DNA of 64,000 nucleotides from Bacteroidota bacterium (GTDB lineage Bacteria; Bacteroidota; Bacteroidia; NS11-12g; UBA955): NCBI GenBank assembly GCA_027621365.1, contig JAQCBH010000001.1, positions 1 to 64,000 of the forward strand, read 5' to 3'. Shown piece by piece: positions 53,684 to 63,324 of this stretch (position 1 is its first letter; each line of letters starts with the position of its first letter). The notes under the pieces were generated by a model. It saw only the letters and a program-made list of their open reading frames with translations, ran no database searches and was not told where the DNA came from. The position numbers and the translations under genes were made by a program.

Positions 53684-54439
53684 ATGTCGGCTTTCTTCAC
53701 GCCCAATCAAGATTTCTGCGCAGGCTCCATCGAGCATGTAGTCGCTGTTGCCCTCATCGTAGTCATTAGTATATGGGCCACTCAAAAAGCTCGAAAACAA
53801 CCAGAAAATGCCGAAAAGATCACCCGAATTTTCGCTTGGGCCTTGGTGGGCAATGTACTCTTGTGGCAGCTCATCAAACTGGGCGTAAGCAGCCTAGCCC
53901 CAACCCATCCTGCCTACGTTTCCTACAAACTGGGAGAAGATTTGCCTTTAAACCCCTGCAACTGGCTGGCCTTCGTAGCTCTTGCGTATGTCTACACCAA
54001 GCGAGAATGGCTTTGGTATCTGCTGTATTTCTTTGTTTGGGTATTCACCTTCAATGCGGTTCTGACACCTTCTTTGTACGAGAACTTTCCTCATTTCACT
54101 TTTTGTAAATTTTGGATTGCTCACACCGGGCTGGTCATGTTCGCCATTCATGTCAGCCGGCTCAAGGCCCCAACCATTGAGTTCAAGCACCTCGTACAGG
54201 CTTACCTGTATTTGCAAGTATTTACCGCAATCAGTTTGGGCATCAATGCACTTATTGGGGATGAAGCCAACTATTTCTACTTGTCGCACAAACCCTTTTC
54301 CGCCAGCATCTTGGACATTCTCGGCGAATGGCCATATTACATCATTCAAGGAGACATCATTGCCTTTGGCCTCTTCGTGCTGGCCTGGCTACCGTATCGA
54401 TTCCTGACCCACCGCCACCGCTTTCGTGTCACTTCTTAG
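53684..54439 (+). CDS. YwaF-family (TIGR02206) integral membrane protein
   Basis: 251 residues from the ATG at 53684; the ORF-track start lies inside the esterase gene. About six membrane helices; LPLNPCNWLAF and NFPHFTFCKFWIAHTGL are the conserved loops of the YwaF family. Function unknown. Probably co-transcribed with the esterase gene. Confidence 0.85.
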   Translation: MSAFFTPNQDFCAGSIEHVVAVALIVVISIWATQKARKQPENAEKITRIFAWALVGNVLLWQLIKLGVSSLAPTHPAYVSYKLGEDLPLNPCNWLAFVALAYVYTKREWLWYLLYFFVWVFTFNAVLTPSLYENFPHFTFCKFWIAHTGLVMFAIHVSRLKAPTIEFKHLVQAYLYLQVFTAISLGINALIGDEANYFYLSHKPFSASILDILGEWPYYIIQGDIIAFGLFVLAWLPYRFLTHRHRFRVTS

Positions 54440-54463
54440 TCACAGCAAAAGACTGTGAACAAG

Positions 54464-54628
54464 ATGGAATGCCAGCTATCGTTATTGGATAAACCTTTGT
54501 TCCTAATTATAAAAAAAGCAATCATTGCCCTGTGCATTCTTTCTATTGGCTTAGCAGCCTGTGGCACTTCAAAGGCCTGTAGTCCTAAGGGAAAGAAGTA
54601 CTTTCACAGGGACTTTTTGAACCTGTAA
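54464..54628 (+). CDS. Small lipoprotein, 54 residues
   Basis: Too short for the ORF track. ATG at 54464, stop TAA at 54626. The hydrophobic stretch IIALCILSIGLAAC ends in a perfect lipobox LAAC, followed by GTSKACSPKGKKYFHR, a short basic tail typical of tiny Bacteroidota lipoproteins. The mature peptide would have only 22 residues. It lies in the 253-bp gap between the YwaF-like gene and rmuC. Confidence 0.6.
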   Translation: MECQLSLLDKPLFLIIKKAIIALCILSIGLAACGTSKACSPKGKKYFHRDFLNL

Positions 54629-54664
54629 AATTCTCGGGCTCTAGACTCGATTTCACTCACTGCG

Positions 54665-54690
54665 CTCCAAATATCTTGTTATATTTGGAG
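54665..54690. promoter_or_regulatory. Inverted repeat over the rmuC promoter
   Basis: CTCCAAATAT/ATATTTGGAG, a perfect 10-bp inverted repeat with a 6-bp centre. The right arm includes TATATTTG (54680-54687), the -7 box, and ends 2 nt before the rmuC ATG. Possible operator, or an RNA hairpin if transcription starts upstream. Confidence 0.55.
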
Positions 54691-54692
54691 TC

Positions 54693-55988
54693 ATGGATTT
54701 GATAAGTTTTTCATCAATTTTATTGTTAATCGCTGGCATTGCCATTGGATACTTCTGGGCAAAATCCAAGGTAGGACCTGACAACACGGCATCGTTACAG
54801 CTGCAATTCGCTGAAGAAAAATCCAAAATCCAACAAGAAACTGCTGAGCGTTACGCCACGGCCTTGGCCCAAAAAGAAGCTGCGCTTGCTCAACTTGAGG
54901 CCTTCAAGACACAACTCGCCGAATCCAAGCAAGAACAACTTCAGCTTGAGGCCAAAATGAAGGAGTGGTTCAAAAACATCAGTGCCGAAGAGCTGAACAA
55001 ACAGAGCGAAAGTTCTAGCAAACGACAGCATGAAGAATTGGAGAAATTACTTCATCCTTTTAAGGAGCGTCTGAAAGAATTCGAAACCAAGGTTGACCAA
55101 AACAGGGAGAACGCCGTCAAATCTCATTCCCAATTGCTGATGCAAATCGAGGGCTTATCCAAACTCAACCAGCAAATCAGTGAAAAAGCAGAGAGTTTGA
55201 CCAAAGCCCTTACGGTTGAAACCAAAAGCCAAGGAAACTGGGGTGAATTGATCTTGGATTCCATCTTACAAATGAGCGGTCTTGAAAAAGACGCCCAATA
55301 CAGAACCCAAGTCGTGACCCAAAACAGCGATGGCACAACCATCAAACCCGATGTAGTCGTCTATTTACCCGAGAACAAACACATCATTGTCGATTCCAAG
55401 GTATCTCTCACGGCCTATAGCCACTTTGTTGAGCATTCTGAGCAGCCCGAATCAGCCGCCTCTTACCTCAAAGCCCATGTCGAATCCATCAAGACTCACA
55501 TCAAGCAATTGAGCGACAAGAATTATTGGTCTGGTACGGGATTGGAATCGCCAGAATTCGTGTTGATGTTCATGCCTGTAGAGGCCGCTTTTGTTCTGGC
55601 CATCAAAGAAGACAAAAACCTGTTCCAATTGGCTTGGGAAAAGAAAATCATCTTGGTAGGTCCTTCAACGCTTCTGGCTACTTTGAGAACCATTGAAGGC
55701 GTATGGAAATATGAAAAACTCAACCAAAACGCCTTGCAAATTGCCGATAGAGCAGGAAAATTGTACGACAAAGTCAAAGGCTTTGTGGACGACATGAACT
55801 CCATTCGCAAACACATCGATAAGTCTCAAGAGGCCTTTGATTCAGCGATGAACAAACTGTCTACGGGACGAGGCAACGTCGTTAGTCAAATCGAAAAAAT
55901 GAAGCAATTGGGAGCCAAAGGAAACAGCCAAAACTTGGCTGACGATCTTGTTCAACTCGCGTTGGAATCAGACGATTCAGAAGACTGA
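54693..55988 (+). CDS. rmuC: DNA recombination protein RmuC
   Basis: 431 residues: an N-terminal membrane helix, a long coiled coil (residues about 30-175), and the RmuC domain with NWGELILDSILQMSGLEKD, PDVVVYLPENKHIIVDSKVSL and FMPVEAAFVLA. The PD-(D/E)xK-like nuclease residues are in VDSK. Family knowledge: limits inverted repeat-mediated rearrangement; mechanism unclear. Its last 37 bp overlap the convergent antiporter gene. Confidence 0.95.
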   Translation: MDLISFSSILLLIAGIAIGYFWAKSKVGPDNTASLQLQFAEEKSKIQQETAERYATALAQKEAALAQLEAFKTQLAESKQEQLQLEAKMKEWFKNISAEELNKQSESSSKRQHEELEKLLHPFKERLKEFETKVDQNRENAVKSHSQLLMQIEGLSKLNQQISEKAESLTKALTVETKSQGNWGELILDSILQMSGLEKDAQYRTQVVTQNSDGTTIKPDVVVYLPENKHIIVDSKVSLTAYSHFVEHSEQPESAASYLKAHVESIKTHIKQLSDKNYWSGTGLESPEFVLMFMPVEAAFVLAIKEDKNLFQLAWEKKIILVGPSTLLATLRTIEGVWKYEKLNQNALQIADRAGKLYDKVKGFVDDMNSIRKHIDKSQEAFDSAMNKLSTGRGNVVSQIEKMKQLGAKGNSQNLADDLVQLALESDDSED

Positions 55989-57238
55989 TTTGAGCCCAGT
56001 AAAGCGTCTGCGGCTTCTTCTCGGCTGCGTTGCAAATCCAAGGTTTGTGATTGAGGATCCAACATAGCACTTTTGGAAGGCTGTCTGACAAAAAGAGTAG
56101 CCACCATCATAAATAGAGCCGAAATCACCACCACTTGAGTAATCAAAGTATTGTTGAATTCATCCATTCGCAGATAGGTGGGAATGCTGACGACCAACAA
56201 CACGGTAATTAAGCCTCGGGGAGCAATGAAAAGCAGGGGAAATAGATCCAAGCCGGCAAGTTTCAAATGCACCCCCCTAACTACATGAACCAAGGCCACA
56301 ATGGCACAGGCCATACCCAAAGTATGCCAATCAACCAAGCTGCGGTAATCCAACAAAAATCCGAACAACAAGAAAAACGCCACACGAACCACGAAAGTCA
56401 ACTCGAAGGTGATATCAGCAAATTTGTGAACCTCTTCGGTCAATTTGGCTGGGCGCAATACATGGAACCATGCAAAGCGTTCCAATTTTTGAAAGTTGGC
56501 CAAAAACAATCCGAAGATGAGAATCAAAATCAAAGCCGGCAGATGGTAAAACTTGGCCAAGGAATACATCAACAAGATCAAGGCAATGATGGGTATGAAT
56601 TTGATGCGGTGGCGCAGTCGACTCAGGATCAATGACAGGGCGGCTGCGCCGATAAAAGCAAAGACAATGGAAATGAATATTTGCCAACCAAAGTGCAGCA
56701 ATGCTGTTTGATTCAACACCTCATTCACAATGACAAAATTGAAAAAGAGCACGCCCAAGATATCCGAAAAACTGCTTTCAAAGACCACAAATTCCCGGTC
56801 TTTGGAACCCAGCATTCGAGCCGTTGGAACAGCAATGGCGCTGCTGATGATAGAAAGAGGCAAAGCATTGATCAACCCTATTCGGTAGGGAGTTCCAAAC
56901 TCAATGTTCAAATAATAGGCCATCACCGCTGTAAAGATGATCATGGGCAATAGGGCCATGTAAAAGGTTTTGCCGATGATTCCCAACTTCTCTCGCTTCA
57001 ACTCCAGCTCCATGGAGCCTTCCAATACAATCAACAGCAAACCTAGGGTACCCAACTCCTTCACCATTTGATCCAAATTGGGAATCGGAAACCCAAATGC
57101 AGAAGCGCCCTCTCGACAGACAACACCCAATGCAATCAACAGAATGACCGTAGGGATGCGTGTTGCTCGCGCACTGACTTCAAACAGATAGCCCAATAGA
57201 ATGAGCAGAGACAAAAATATCAACGCGGGGGTATCCAT
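55952..57238 (-). CDS. Cation:proton antiporter (CPA1/CPA2 type)
   Basis: 428 residues from the ATG at 57238 (MDTPALIFLSLL); the longer ORF is an extension into the Omp85-like gene. About 12 helices. IVLEGSMELELKREK and LPLSIISSAIAVPTA are antiporter landmarks; the usual Asp pair of CPA2 is not clear. Probably Na+/H+ or K+/H+ exchange at the inner membrane. The last 37 bp overlap the end of rmuC. It follows the barrel gene by 2 bp. Confidence 0.85.
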   Translation of the reverse strand: MDTPALIFLSLLILLGYLFEVSARATRIPTVILLIALGVVCREGASAFGFPIPNLDQMVKELGTLGLLLIVLEGSMELELKREKLGIIGKTFYMALLPMIIFTAVMAYYLNIEFGTPYRIGLINALPLSIISSAIAVPTARMLGSKDREFVVFESSFSDILGVLFFNFVIVNEVLNQTALLHFGWQIFISIVFAFIGAAALSLILSRLRHRIKFIPIIALILLMYSLAKFYHLPALILILIFGLFLANFQKLERFAWFHVLRPAKLTEEVHKFADITFELTFVVRVAFFLLFGFLLDYRSLVDWHTLGMACAIVALVHVVRGVHLKLAGLDLFPLLFIAPRGLITVLLVVSIPTYLRMDEFNNTLITQVVVISALFMMVATLFVRQPSKSAMLDPQSQTLDLQRSREEAADALLGSNQSSESSDSNAS

Positions 57239-57240
57239 AG

Positions 57241-58359
57241 TTAAAAGGCTTCGCCGATGTAAAAGTACAACCCATATCCGGCAGAATGGAATCCTATATC
57301 GATTCTCGTATAGACATCCTTTTCGGGAAACAAGAGATAGCGCAGTCCAGCCCCAGCACTGGCTGACCAATAGTAAAAGGGCCATTGCTCAGAAACCGAG
57401 CCCAAAGAAGCGAATACGGCTCCTCCCAACCTGCGGCTCCATGAAAAGGGAAGCATCCTCAACTCAGCTTGTAGAGCCAACATTTGCTCGGACCGCAATC
57501 GCCCCAAATAATGCCCACGCATAACAGATTCACCGCCCAACAAACTCATTTGATTGAAGGGCACATTGCCCGCTGAAAATTGCCCTATACCGTGCAAGGC
57601 CAAAACCTTATTCGAACTCAATGAAGTGAAATGCCGAGCGTCTACAAAGATGGTATTCATGGGATGCTGACTACCCAAAACGTTACCGTAATGCAAAAAA
57701 GCAAGCTCGAACAAATTACCCTGCCGAGCATTTAGAACATTGGGCCTAGAATCATAAACCCAACCCAATCCGACGCCCATATTGCGCGAACCAGAGACAC
57801 CCAAAGGGGGCGAAAAATCAATGACATGCGACTGCAAATCAAAAGCCACATTGCTCATGCTTTGGTAGTCGAATTCCAAGCCAAAATAGTGGTCTTTGCG
57901 TATTTGCTTCATCCAGCGTTCCCGAATGGAAATGCTCTGACCACTGACAATGGCCAAGGGCTCTTTGGGCGGCTCAGAACCCACTCCATAAAAGTGCAAG
58001 GGATAATCCATGATGCGAATTTTCCCCATGCCCAACCATGCGTTACCAGCCCCATACAAAGCATGGTCCAACCAAAGTCCTTTTTGTTTTTCTTGGGTAA
58101 CAAAAGCAAAAGAATTGATCTCGCTCAATCTCGCTGATGTATCGCGCCCACTGTGAAACACATAAAGGGAACTCAGCCCCAATTCCAACTTGGTCTCAGG
58201 AGCATAAGCAAGGGTCGGATAGGCCAAAAAACGAGGCTTAGACTCGTCGGTCTCCCCCAGATAATAGTCCAAAACCCGGCGAACAAAGGGATCTTTATTT
58301 TGACCCCAAGCCACATTTTGCGACAGAACTAGAATGAACCATAATGCAATTCTTGGCAT
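57241..58359 (-). CDS. Omp85/BamA-type outer membrane barrel (TamA/D15-like)
   Basis: 372 residues: signal peptide (LVLSQNVAWGQ), no POTRA domains, then a 16-strand-type barrel with the Omp85 motif LLGGESVMRGHYLGRLR and a final Phe (GEAF). Such POTRA-less 'surface antigen' proteins form outer-membrane channels; the cargo is unknown. Its own -7 box lies 7 nt before the ATG. Confidence 0.85.
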   Translation of the reverse strand: MPRIALWFILVLSQNVAWGQNKDPFVRRVLDYYLGETDESKPRFLAYPTLAYAPETKLELGLSSLYVFHSGRDTSARLSEINSFAFVTQEKQKGLWLDHALYGAGNAWLGMGKIRIMDYPLHFYGVGSEPPKEPLAIVSGQSISIRERWMKQIRKDHYFGLEFDYQSMSNVAFDLQSHVIDFSPPLGVSGSRNMGVGLGWVYDSRPNVLNARQGNLFELAFLHYGNVLGSQHPMNTIFVDARHFTSLSSNKVLALHGIGQFSAGNVPFNQMSLLGGESVMRGHYLGRLRSEQMLALQAELRMLPFSWSRRLGGAVFASLGSVSEQWPFYYWSASAGAGLRYLLFPEKDVYTRIDIGFHSAGYGLYFYIGEAF

Positions 58360-58366
58360 GCGTACT

Positions 58367-58374
58367 CAAAGGTA
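58367..58374 (-). promoter_or_regulatory. -7 box of the Omp85-like gene
   Basis: Minus strand TACCTTTG, 7 nt before the ATG. Confidence 0.5.
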
Positions 58375-58403
58375 ATGCAAGCAATATAGAGTAGTTTCGC
58401 TTC

Positions 58404-59153
58404 ATGGCTCAGGCATTTGAAATTCGTGGAAATCTCTGCAATTTGTGCGGATACCAGGGCCCTGATTTTCAATTGCGAGGCCATTCTCACCCCGTTTTGT
58501 ATGAACAGGAGGTCATCGGTTCCCAAAGAAGGCCTGTTGATTGCCCCAAGTGCAAAAGCAGCGATCGGGACCGCCTGTGTTTTTCATTTTTGCAATCGAC
58601 CTGGCGCCCTTCTCCCAATCCTCAAATTCTGCATATTGCTCCAGAAAAATCACTCAGCCAAAGAATACTTCAACTTTTGGAAGAGAAAAAAGGGGGCGAA
58701 AATTGGGCCCACTTCCAATACCTCGGACTCGACAAACGCAAAGGACTGTACCGATACCCTTCCTGGGTGCAACATGGTGACATTCTCCGTTTGCCCTATG
58801 ACGACCAGTCTTTGGATCTTATCATTGCGAATCACGTTTTGGAACACATCAGGGATTTACCCAGAGCCTTGCAAGAAATTAAACGTGTCTTAAAACCAGG
58901 AGCTCTCTTGATTGCCCAGGTTCCTTGGGCCCAAAAGTTGGCAAAATCGAGTCTTAGTCCAAAAACAAATCGCTGGAAACGAGCCATTTGGCAACGAAAA
59001 CACCACGGCCAATACGACCATCATTGGCTATTTGGCCAAGACCTCATTAACCTGATGGCTAAAGAAAATTTGAGCGCTTGTTTTTGGACAGAACCTGCAG
59101 ATAGTTCACTGTGCATCAATCGTTTGGAACCCCTGATGATTTACAAAGCTTAA
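58404..59153 (+). CDS. SAM-dependent methyltransferase with N-terminal zinc ribbon
   Basis: 249 residues. Residues about 10-55 carry two Cys pairs (CNLCGYQGPDF ... VDCPKCKSSDRDR), as in zinc-ribbon methyltransferases; then a class I fold with LDLIIANHVLEHIRDLPRAL as motif IV-V. Substrate unknown. A near-consensus -7 (TAGTTTCG, one mismatch) lies 4 nt before the ATG. Confidence 0.82.
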   Translation: MAQAFEIRGNLCNLCGYQGPDFQLRGHSHPVLYEQEVIGSQRRPVDCPKCKSSDRDRLCFSFLQSTWRPSPNPQILHIAPEKSLSQRILQLLEEKKGGENWAHFQYLGLDKRKGLYRYPSWVQHGDILRLPYDDQSLDLIIANHVLEHIRDLPRALQEIKRVLKPGALLIAQVPWAQKLAKSSLSPKTNRWKRAIWQRKHHGQYDHHWLFGQDLINLMAKENLSACFWTEPADSSLCINRLEPLMIYKA

Positions 59154-59213
59154 CATTCTTTTACAAAGATTTGAATTTCCTCTGTAAATTGCAGTTTACT
59201 AGCAATTTTACCT

Positions 59214-60959
59214 ATGAAACTTGCCTTTCGCATTATGCCTTTATTGGCATTGTTAGCCATAGCCTCTGAAGCATCTGCTCAGAACGTAGGCATCAACGAA
59301 ACCGGAGCGAACCCTAACGCTTCTGCTATGCTTGATGTTGCGGCCAACAACAAAGGAATTCTGATTCCCCGTCTAAACCGCGCCCAAAAGTTCTTGATCA
59401 ACAACCCCGCAGATGGTTTGCTTATCTATCAAACCGACGATACCGTAGGCTTTTGGTACTATGAGAAAAACAAATGGGTTCCCGTCATGCGCTCTGTTAC
59501 GGCGGGCAAAGGCTTGGTAGGGGGATACATTCAAGGCAAAGGAAGCATTGACATGCAAGTCACCGGAGTCACTCCCGGCACCTACGGTCGAATCAACGAA
59601 TACCCCGTATTCACCGTCAATGACTTAGGACAATTGACTTTTGCTGGGGTACAAGAAATCGTCGACAAAGACTCTACCAATGAGTTGCAAACCATCAGCA
59701 TCTCAAACGACACCTTGTATTTGAGTAAAAACGGTGGTTCGGCCTTCCTCTCCGGCGGATGGCGCACCTCGGGCAACGATAATATTGACGACAATACTGA
59801 CTTTTTTGGCACCACGACCAACCAAGCTATTCGCATCAAAGCCAATGATGCGTGGTTCGGTGAATTGAACCCCAGAAGCCGCAACGTTTCATTCGGAAGC
59901 CGAGCCCACATTGGATCCAAAGGATCAGACAACATCGCCATTGGCCGAGATGCCTTGTACAGCAACGTATCAGGAACCGACAACATTGCCTTGGGCGAAT
60001 ACTCCTTGGAGAACCTGCGCAGTGGAAGTTACAACGTCTCTCTGGGATATCAGAGCATGTACAACACCAACAACAGCATGTACAATGTGGCCCTTGGATT
60101 TCGCCCCTTGTACACTCAGGTTTCTGGATATTACAACGTAGCCTTGGGTTTTTACGCTGGCTACTATCAGTATTCAGCCAGCTACAACACCGCCATTGGC
60201 ACCTATTCCTTGTATTACAATTACAACGGTTACATGAACAGCGGCTTGGGTTATGCTTCCATCATGTACAACCGATTTGGCTTGTACAACACCGGTTCTG
60301 GTTCCTATGCCTTGTATGCCAACCAAAACGGAAGTTACAACGTAGCCCATGGCTCATTCGCCTTGCGCTACATCAACGGCGGAGATTACAATACGGCCAT
60401 CGGTTACACCGCTGGACCTACTTCTGCTAATTTCGACAACACCACCGCAGTGGGTAACGGAGCTGTCCCAACGGCAAGCGATGAAATCGTAATCGGCAAC
60501 GGTTCGGTGACCAGCATTGGTGGATATACCGACTGGAGCAACTTGTCAGATGCCCGTTTCAAGAACAACGTTCAGGAAAATGTCAAAGGCCTGGATTTTG
60601 TCTTGAAGCTGCGACCCGTTACTTACACCTTGGACGTACACAAAATCTACGAGCACACCAACCCATTCGACAGCACCGATTGGGAAAGCAAATACAAGCG
60701 AGAAAGCGACATCCAAACTGGATTCATCGCCCAGGAAGTGGAACAAGCCGCCAGAGAAACCGGCTTCACCTTCAGCGGCGTTGATGCCCCCCAAGGAGAA
60801 AACGACCACTACGCACTGCGCTACGGAACCTTTGTCGTTCCCTTGGTAAAAGCCGTTCAAGAGCAGCAAGCCCAAATCGAGGAGCTGAAGAAGCAAAACG
60901 AAGAACTCCAAGCCCTGGTTCGTCAAATGATGGGCACTCCCCAACCCGCGAGAGATTAA
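59214..60959 (+). CDS. YadA-head-like adhesin with S74 intramolecular chaperone
   Basis: 581 residues: signal peptide (LALLAIASEASAQ); residues about 235-420 contain about eight 20-24-residue repeats with SYNVALG/YNTAIG cores, like the head repeats of trimeric YadA adhesins; then a peptidase S74 chaperone domain (LSDARFKNNVQENVKGLDFV, FIAQEVEQ) and a C-terminal coiled coil. S74 domains trimerise fibres and cut themselves off at the Ser of LSDARFK. Probably a secreted trimeric surface fibre. Followed 5 bp later by the PKD protein. Confidence 0.88.
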   Translation: MKLAFRIMPLLALLAIASEASAQNVGINETGANPNASAMLDVAANNKGILIPRLNRAQKFLINNPADGLLIYQTDDTVGFWYYEKNKWVPVMRSVTAGKGLVGGYIQGKGSIDMQVTGVTPGTYGRINEYPVFTVNDLGQLTFAGVQEIVDKDSTNELQTISISNDTLYLSKNGGSAFLSGGWRTSGNDNIDDNTDFFGTTTNQAIRIKANDAWFGELNPRSRNVSFGSRAHIGSKGSDNIAIGRDALYSNVSGTDNIALGEYSLENLRSGSYNVSLGYQSMYNTNNSMYNVALGFRPLYTQVSGYYNVALGFYAGYYQYSASYNTAIGTYSLYYNYNGYMNSGLGYASIMYNRFGLYNTGSGSYALYANQNGSYNVAHGSFALRYINGGDYNTAIGYTAGPTSANFDNTTAVGNGAVPTASDEIVIGNGSVTSIGGYTDWSNLSDARFKNNVQENVKGLDFVLKLRPVTYTLDVHKIYEHTNPFDSTDWESKYKRESDIQTGFIAQEVEQAARETGFTFSGVDAPQGENDHYALRYGTFVVPLVKAVQEQQAQIEELKKQNEELQALVRQMMGTPQPARD

Positions 60960-60964
60960 TTCCC

Positions 60965-63277
60965 ATGAAACTGGCGAAAAAAGTCGGACTACTGCTGACT
61001 CAGTTGGCCATCACTTCGGTGTACGCCCAAGGCTGGATCCAAACAGGTGGCCATTTGGTCATGACTGATGGAGCTCGCATTGTGGTGACAGGAACAGACG
61101 GCAATATCTCGGTTGAAAAAGACACCCGGTTCCATTTGAAAGGCCCAAACAGCCGCATCTCCTTTACCGGCTTGTGGACCAACAACAGCCAAGGCGGTGT
61201 ATTTACCACCAACGAAGGCCGTGTAGATTTGCGGGGTTTCAACCAGCGCATTGGTGGCAGCACCATGACTTGGTTTCCCGAAGTTAGCATTTTGGGGTTT
61301 GGAGCCGTTCAATTGGATCAGCACACCTTGATCGGTGGCGGTCACAACGGTGGGGGTACGGCTCGGTTCTTTTTGAACAACCGTACGCTCAACCTGAACA
61401 GTTATACCTTGGTCATCAACAACCCCTCTCCCAATGCCATGAGCTATTTCGGAACTGGGGGAATACGAAGCGACAATTTGCCCGCCCAAGGGTACGGCAA
61501 ACTGCAATGGAACATTCGGGGCGGCGGGGTAGGCCCCGTTTACCGCATTCCCTTCGTAACGGGTGGCGGTTGGGGAACTCCCATTCGATTTGACTTCACC
61601 TGCAACTTTGTGGCCACTCAAGTCGCTGACTCAGGATTCGTACGCATCGCCACTTACAAGACTGCTGATGTTCCTGTTCCCAATAACCGTCCGTTGCCTG
61701 ACGGTGTATTCCATGCCGACAATGAGTGCCAGGGCGAAAATTCTGAGCGTATGGTGGACCGTTATTGGATCGTCGAAGATGGAGGCTATAGCGTCAAACC
61801 CGACGCGACATTGGGCTTCAGCTATGCCACCAACGAATGGAATACGGCGAACAATAGCATTACCGAAGACAACATCGGCGCTATCTCGTGGGATGCTGCC
61901 AATAGCCGCTGGACTTACCCTATCAAAGGCACGGTCAATACGGCCACTAATTACGTTTCGTACCGCACCAAAGACAAGTACCTAGGCATTTGGACCTTGA
62001 GCGACACGACCCCTTCTCCTCGAGCGCAATTTACCCATGTGGGCAAATGCGAAAACGACTCGGTTGCATTCAGCGATTTATCAGTGGCCAATGGTGACCA
62101 AATCGTCAACTGGCAATGGAGCTTTGGCAATGGCGCACTGAGTGGAGACCAAAACCCGGTCGCCTATTACACCCCTGAGGGAAATTACAAGGTTCGTTTG
62201 ATCATTCAATCGGCTTCAGGATGTCAGGATACTGCCTACCGCGATGCCTTCATTTACGGCGCTCCCAATGCCAATTGGGTGGTCAAAGACACCTGCGAAA
62301 ACACAACGGTCAAATACGAATCGTTCAGCTTTCCAGGCAGCGGTATGTTGGCCGCTGAATATTGGGATTTTGGCGACGGATCGGCCCAAGCCTCCGGCAA
62401 AAAAGTCAGTCACTATTACGGCGGCACGGGCATTCCTCCCGTTCGCTTGATTGTGTACAACAGCAACGGGTGCAAAGACACCATGCTTCGCAACGTCTAC
62501 ATCGCACCCAAGCCCTATGCGGCATGGTCGGCGAGTCCAGATTGTGAAGATGTGCCCATTTACTTCACAAACGGCTCTGGACCCGGCGCAGGCAGCATCA
62601 GCGGCTACCGCTGGAATTTTGGAGATGGCCAACGCGCGACTTCCCAAGACGCCAGCATCATTTACCGCGATTTCGGGGTGTACCCCGTCAGCATGATCGT
62701 AGAGAACTCCTACGGCTGCGAAGACACGTCCATACAGAACATCGAAGCCTATGCCAGAGCCATTGCGGCTTTTGACTACAGCCCCGATTATCCGGATATG
62801 TTATCACCGGTAACCTTTACCAACAATTCGCAATACGATTCTCTTTGGGATTGGAGCTTTGGTGATGGCTATTTTGACCAAACCGAAAATCCCGTTCACG
62901 CCTACAATATCAACGGAACGTATCGCGTCAATTTGATAGCCAATAATGTGCACGGCTGCGCCGATACTACCTTCAAAGACATTCGTGTAAAATCCATTCC
63001 CTTGTACTGGATACCCACGGCCTTCTCACCCGGTAACACCGATCCCTTGAACGAAGGTTTTGGCCTGTTCACCCCCATCAGCATCTCTGCCTTCCACATG
63101 CAGATTTACAACCGTTGGGGAGAATTGATTTACGATACGACCGACCCAGCCGCTCATTGGGATGGAACCGTCAAAGGAGAATACGTCATGGGAGGCAATT
63201 ATGTATACAACATGAGTTTCCGCAACCCCGAAGACGAAATTCAAGTTCGCCAAGGCCAGGTCATCGTCATTCGTTAA
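60965..63277 (+). CDS. PKD-repeat surface protein with T9SS type B sorting domain
   Basis: 770 residues: signal peptide (LLTQLAITSVYAQ); a beta-rich N-terminal half; four or five PKD domains from about residue 355 (WQWSFGNGALSGDQ, EYWDFGDGSAQ, YRWNFGDGQ, WDWSFGDGYF), each with a Cys pair; C-terminal type B sorting domain (WIPTAFSPGNTDPLNEGF ... NRWGELIYDT). Exported by T9SS, likely surface-bound and perhaps involved in adhesion or gliding. Co-transcribed with the adhesin gene. Confidence 0.9.
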   Translation: MKLAKKVGLLLTQLAITSVYAQGWIQTGGHLVMTDGARIVVTGTDGNISVEKDTRFHLKGPNSRISFTGLWTNNSQGGVFTTNEGRVDLRGFNQRIGGSTMTWFPEVSILGFGAVQLDQHTLIGGGHNGGGTARFFLNNRTLNLNSYTLVINNPSPNAMSYFGTGGIRSDNLPAQGYGKLQWNIRGGGVGPVYRIPFVTGGGWGTPIRFDFTCNFVATQVADSGFVRIATYKTADVPVPNNRPLPDGVFHADNECQGENSERMVDRYWIVEDGGYSVKPDATLGFSYATNEWNTANNSITEDNIGAISWDAANSRWTYPIKGTVNTATNYVSYRTKDKYLGIWTLSDTTPSPRAQFTHVGKCENDSVAFSDLSVANGDQIVNWQWSFGNGALSGDQNPVAYYTPEGNYKVRLIIQSASGCQDTAYRDAFIYGAPNANWVVKDTCENTTVKYESFSFPGSGMLAAEYWDFGDGSAQASGKKVSHYYGGTGIPPVRLIVYNSNGCKDTMLRNVYIAPKPYAAWSASPDCEDVPIYFTNGSGPGAGSISGYRWNFGDGQRATSQDASIIYRDFGVYPVSMIVENSYGCEDTSIQNIEAYARAIAAFDYSPDYPDMLSPVTFTNNSQYDSLWDWSFGDGYFDQTENPVHAYNINGTYRVNLIANNVHGCADTTFKDIRVKSIPLYWIPTAFSPGNTDPLNEGFGLFTPISISAFHMQIYNRWGELIYDTTDPAAHWDGTVKGEYVMGGNYVYNMSFRNPEDEIQVRQGQVIVIR

Positions 63278-63324
63278 GGCTTCATCGGTTCTAGTTGCAG
63301 ATTGCGGCAATTCGTTGTAATTTT

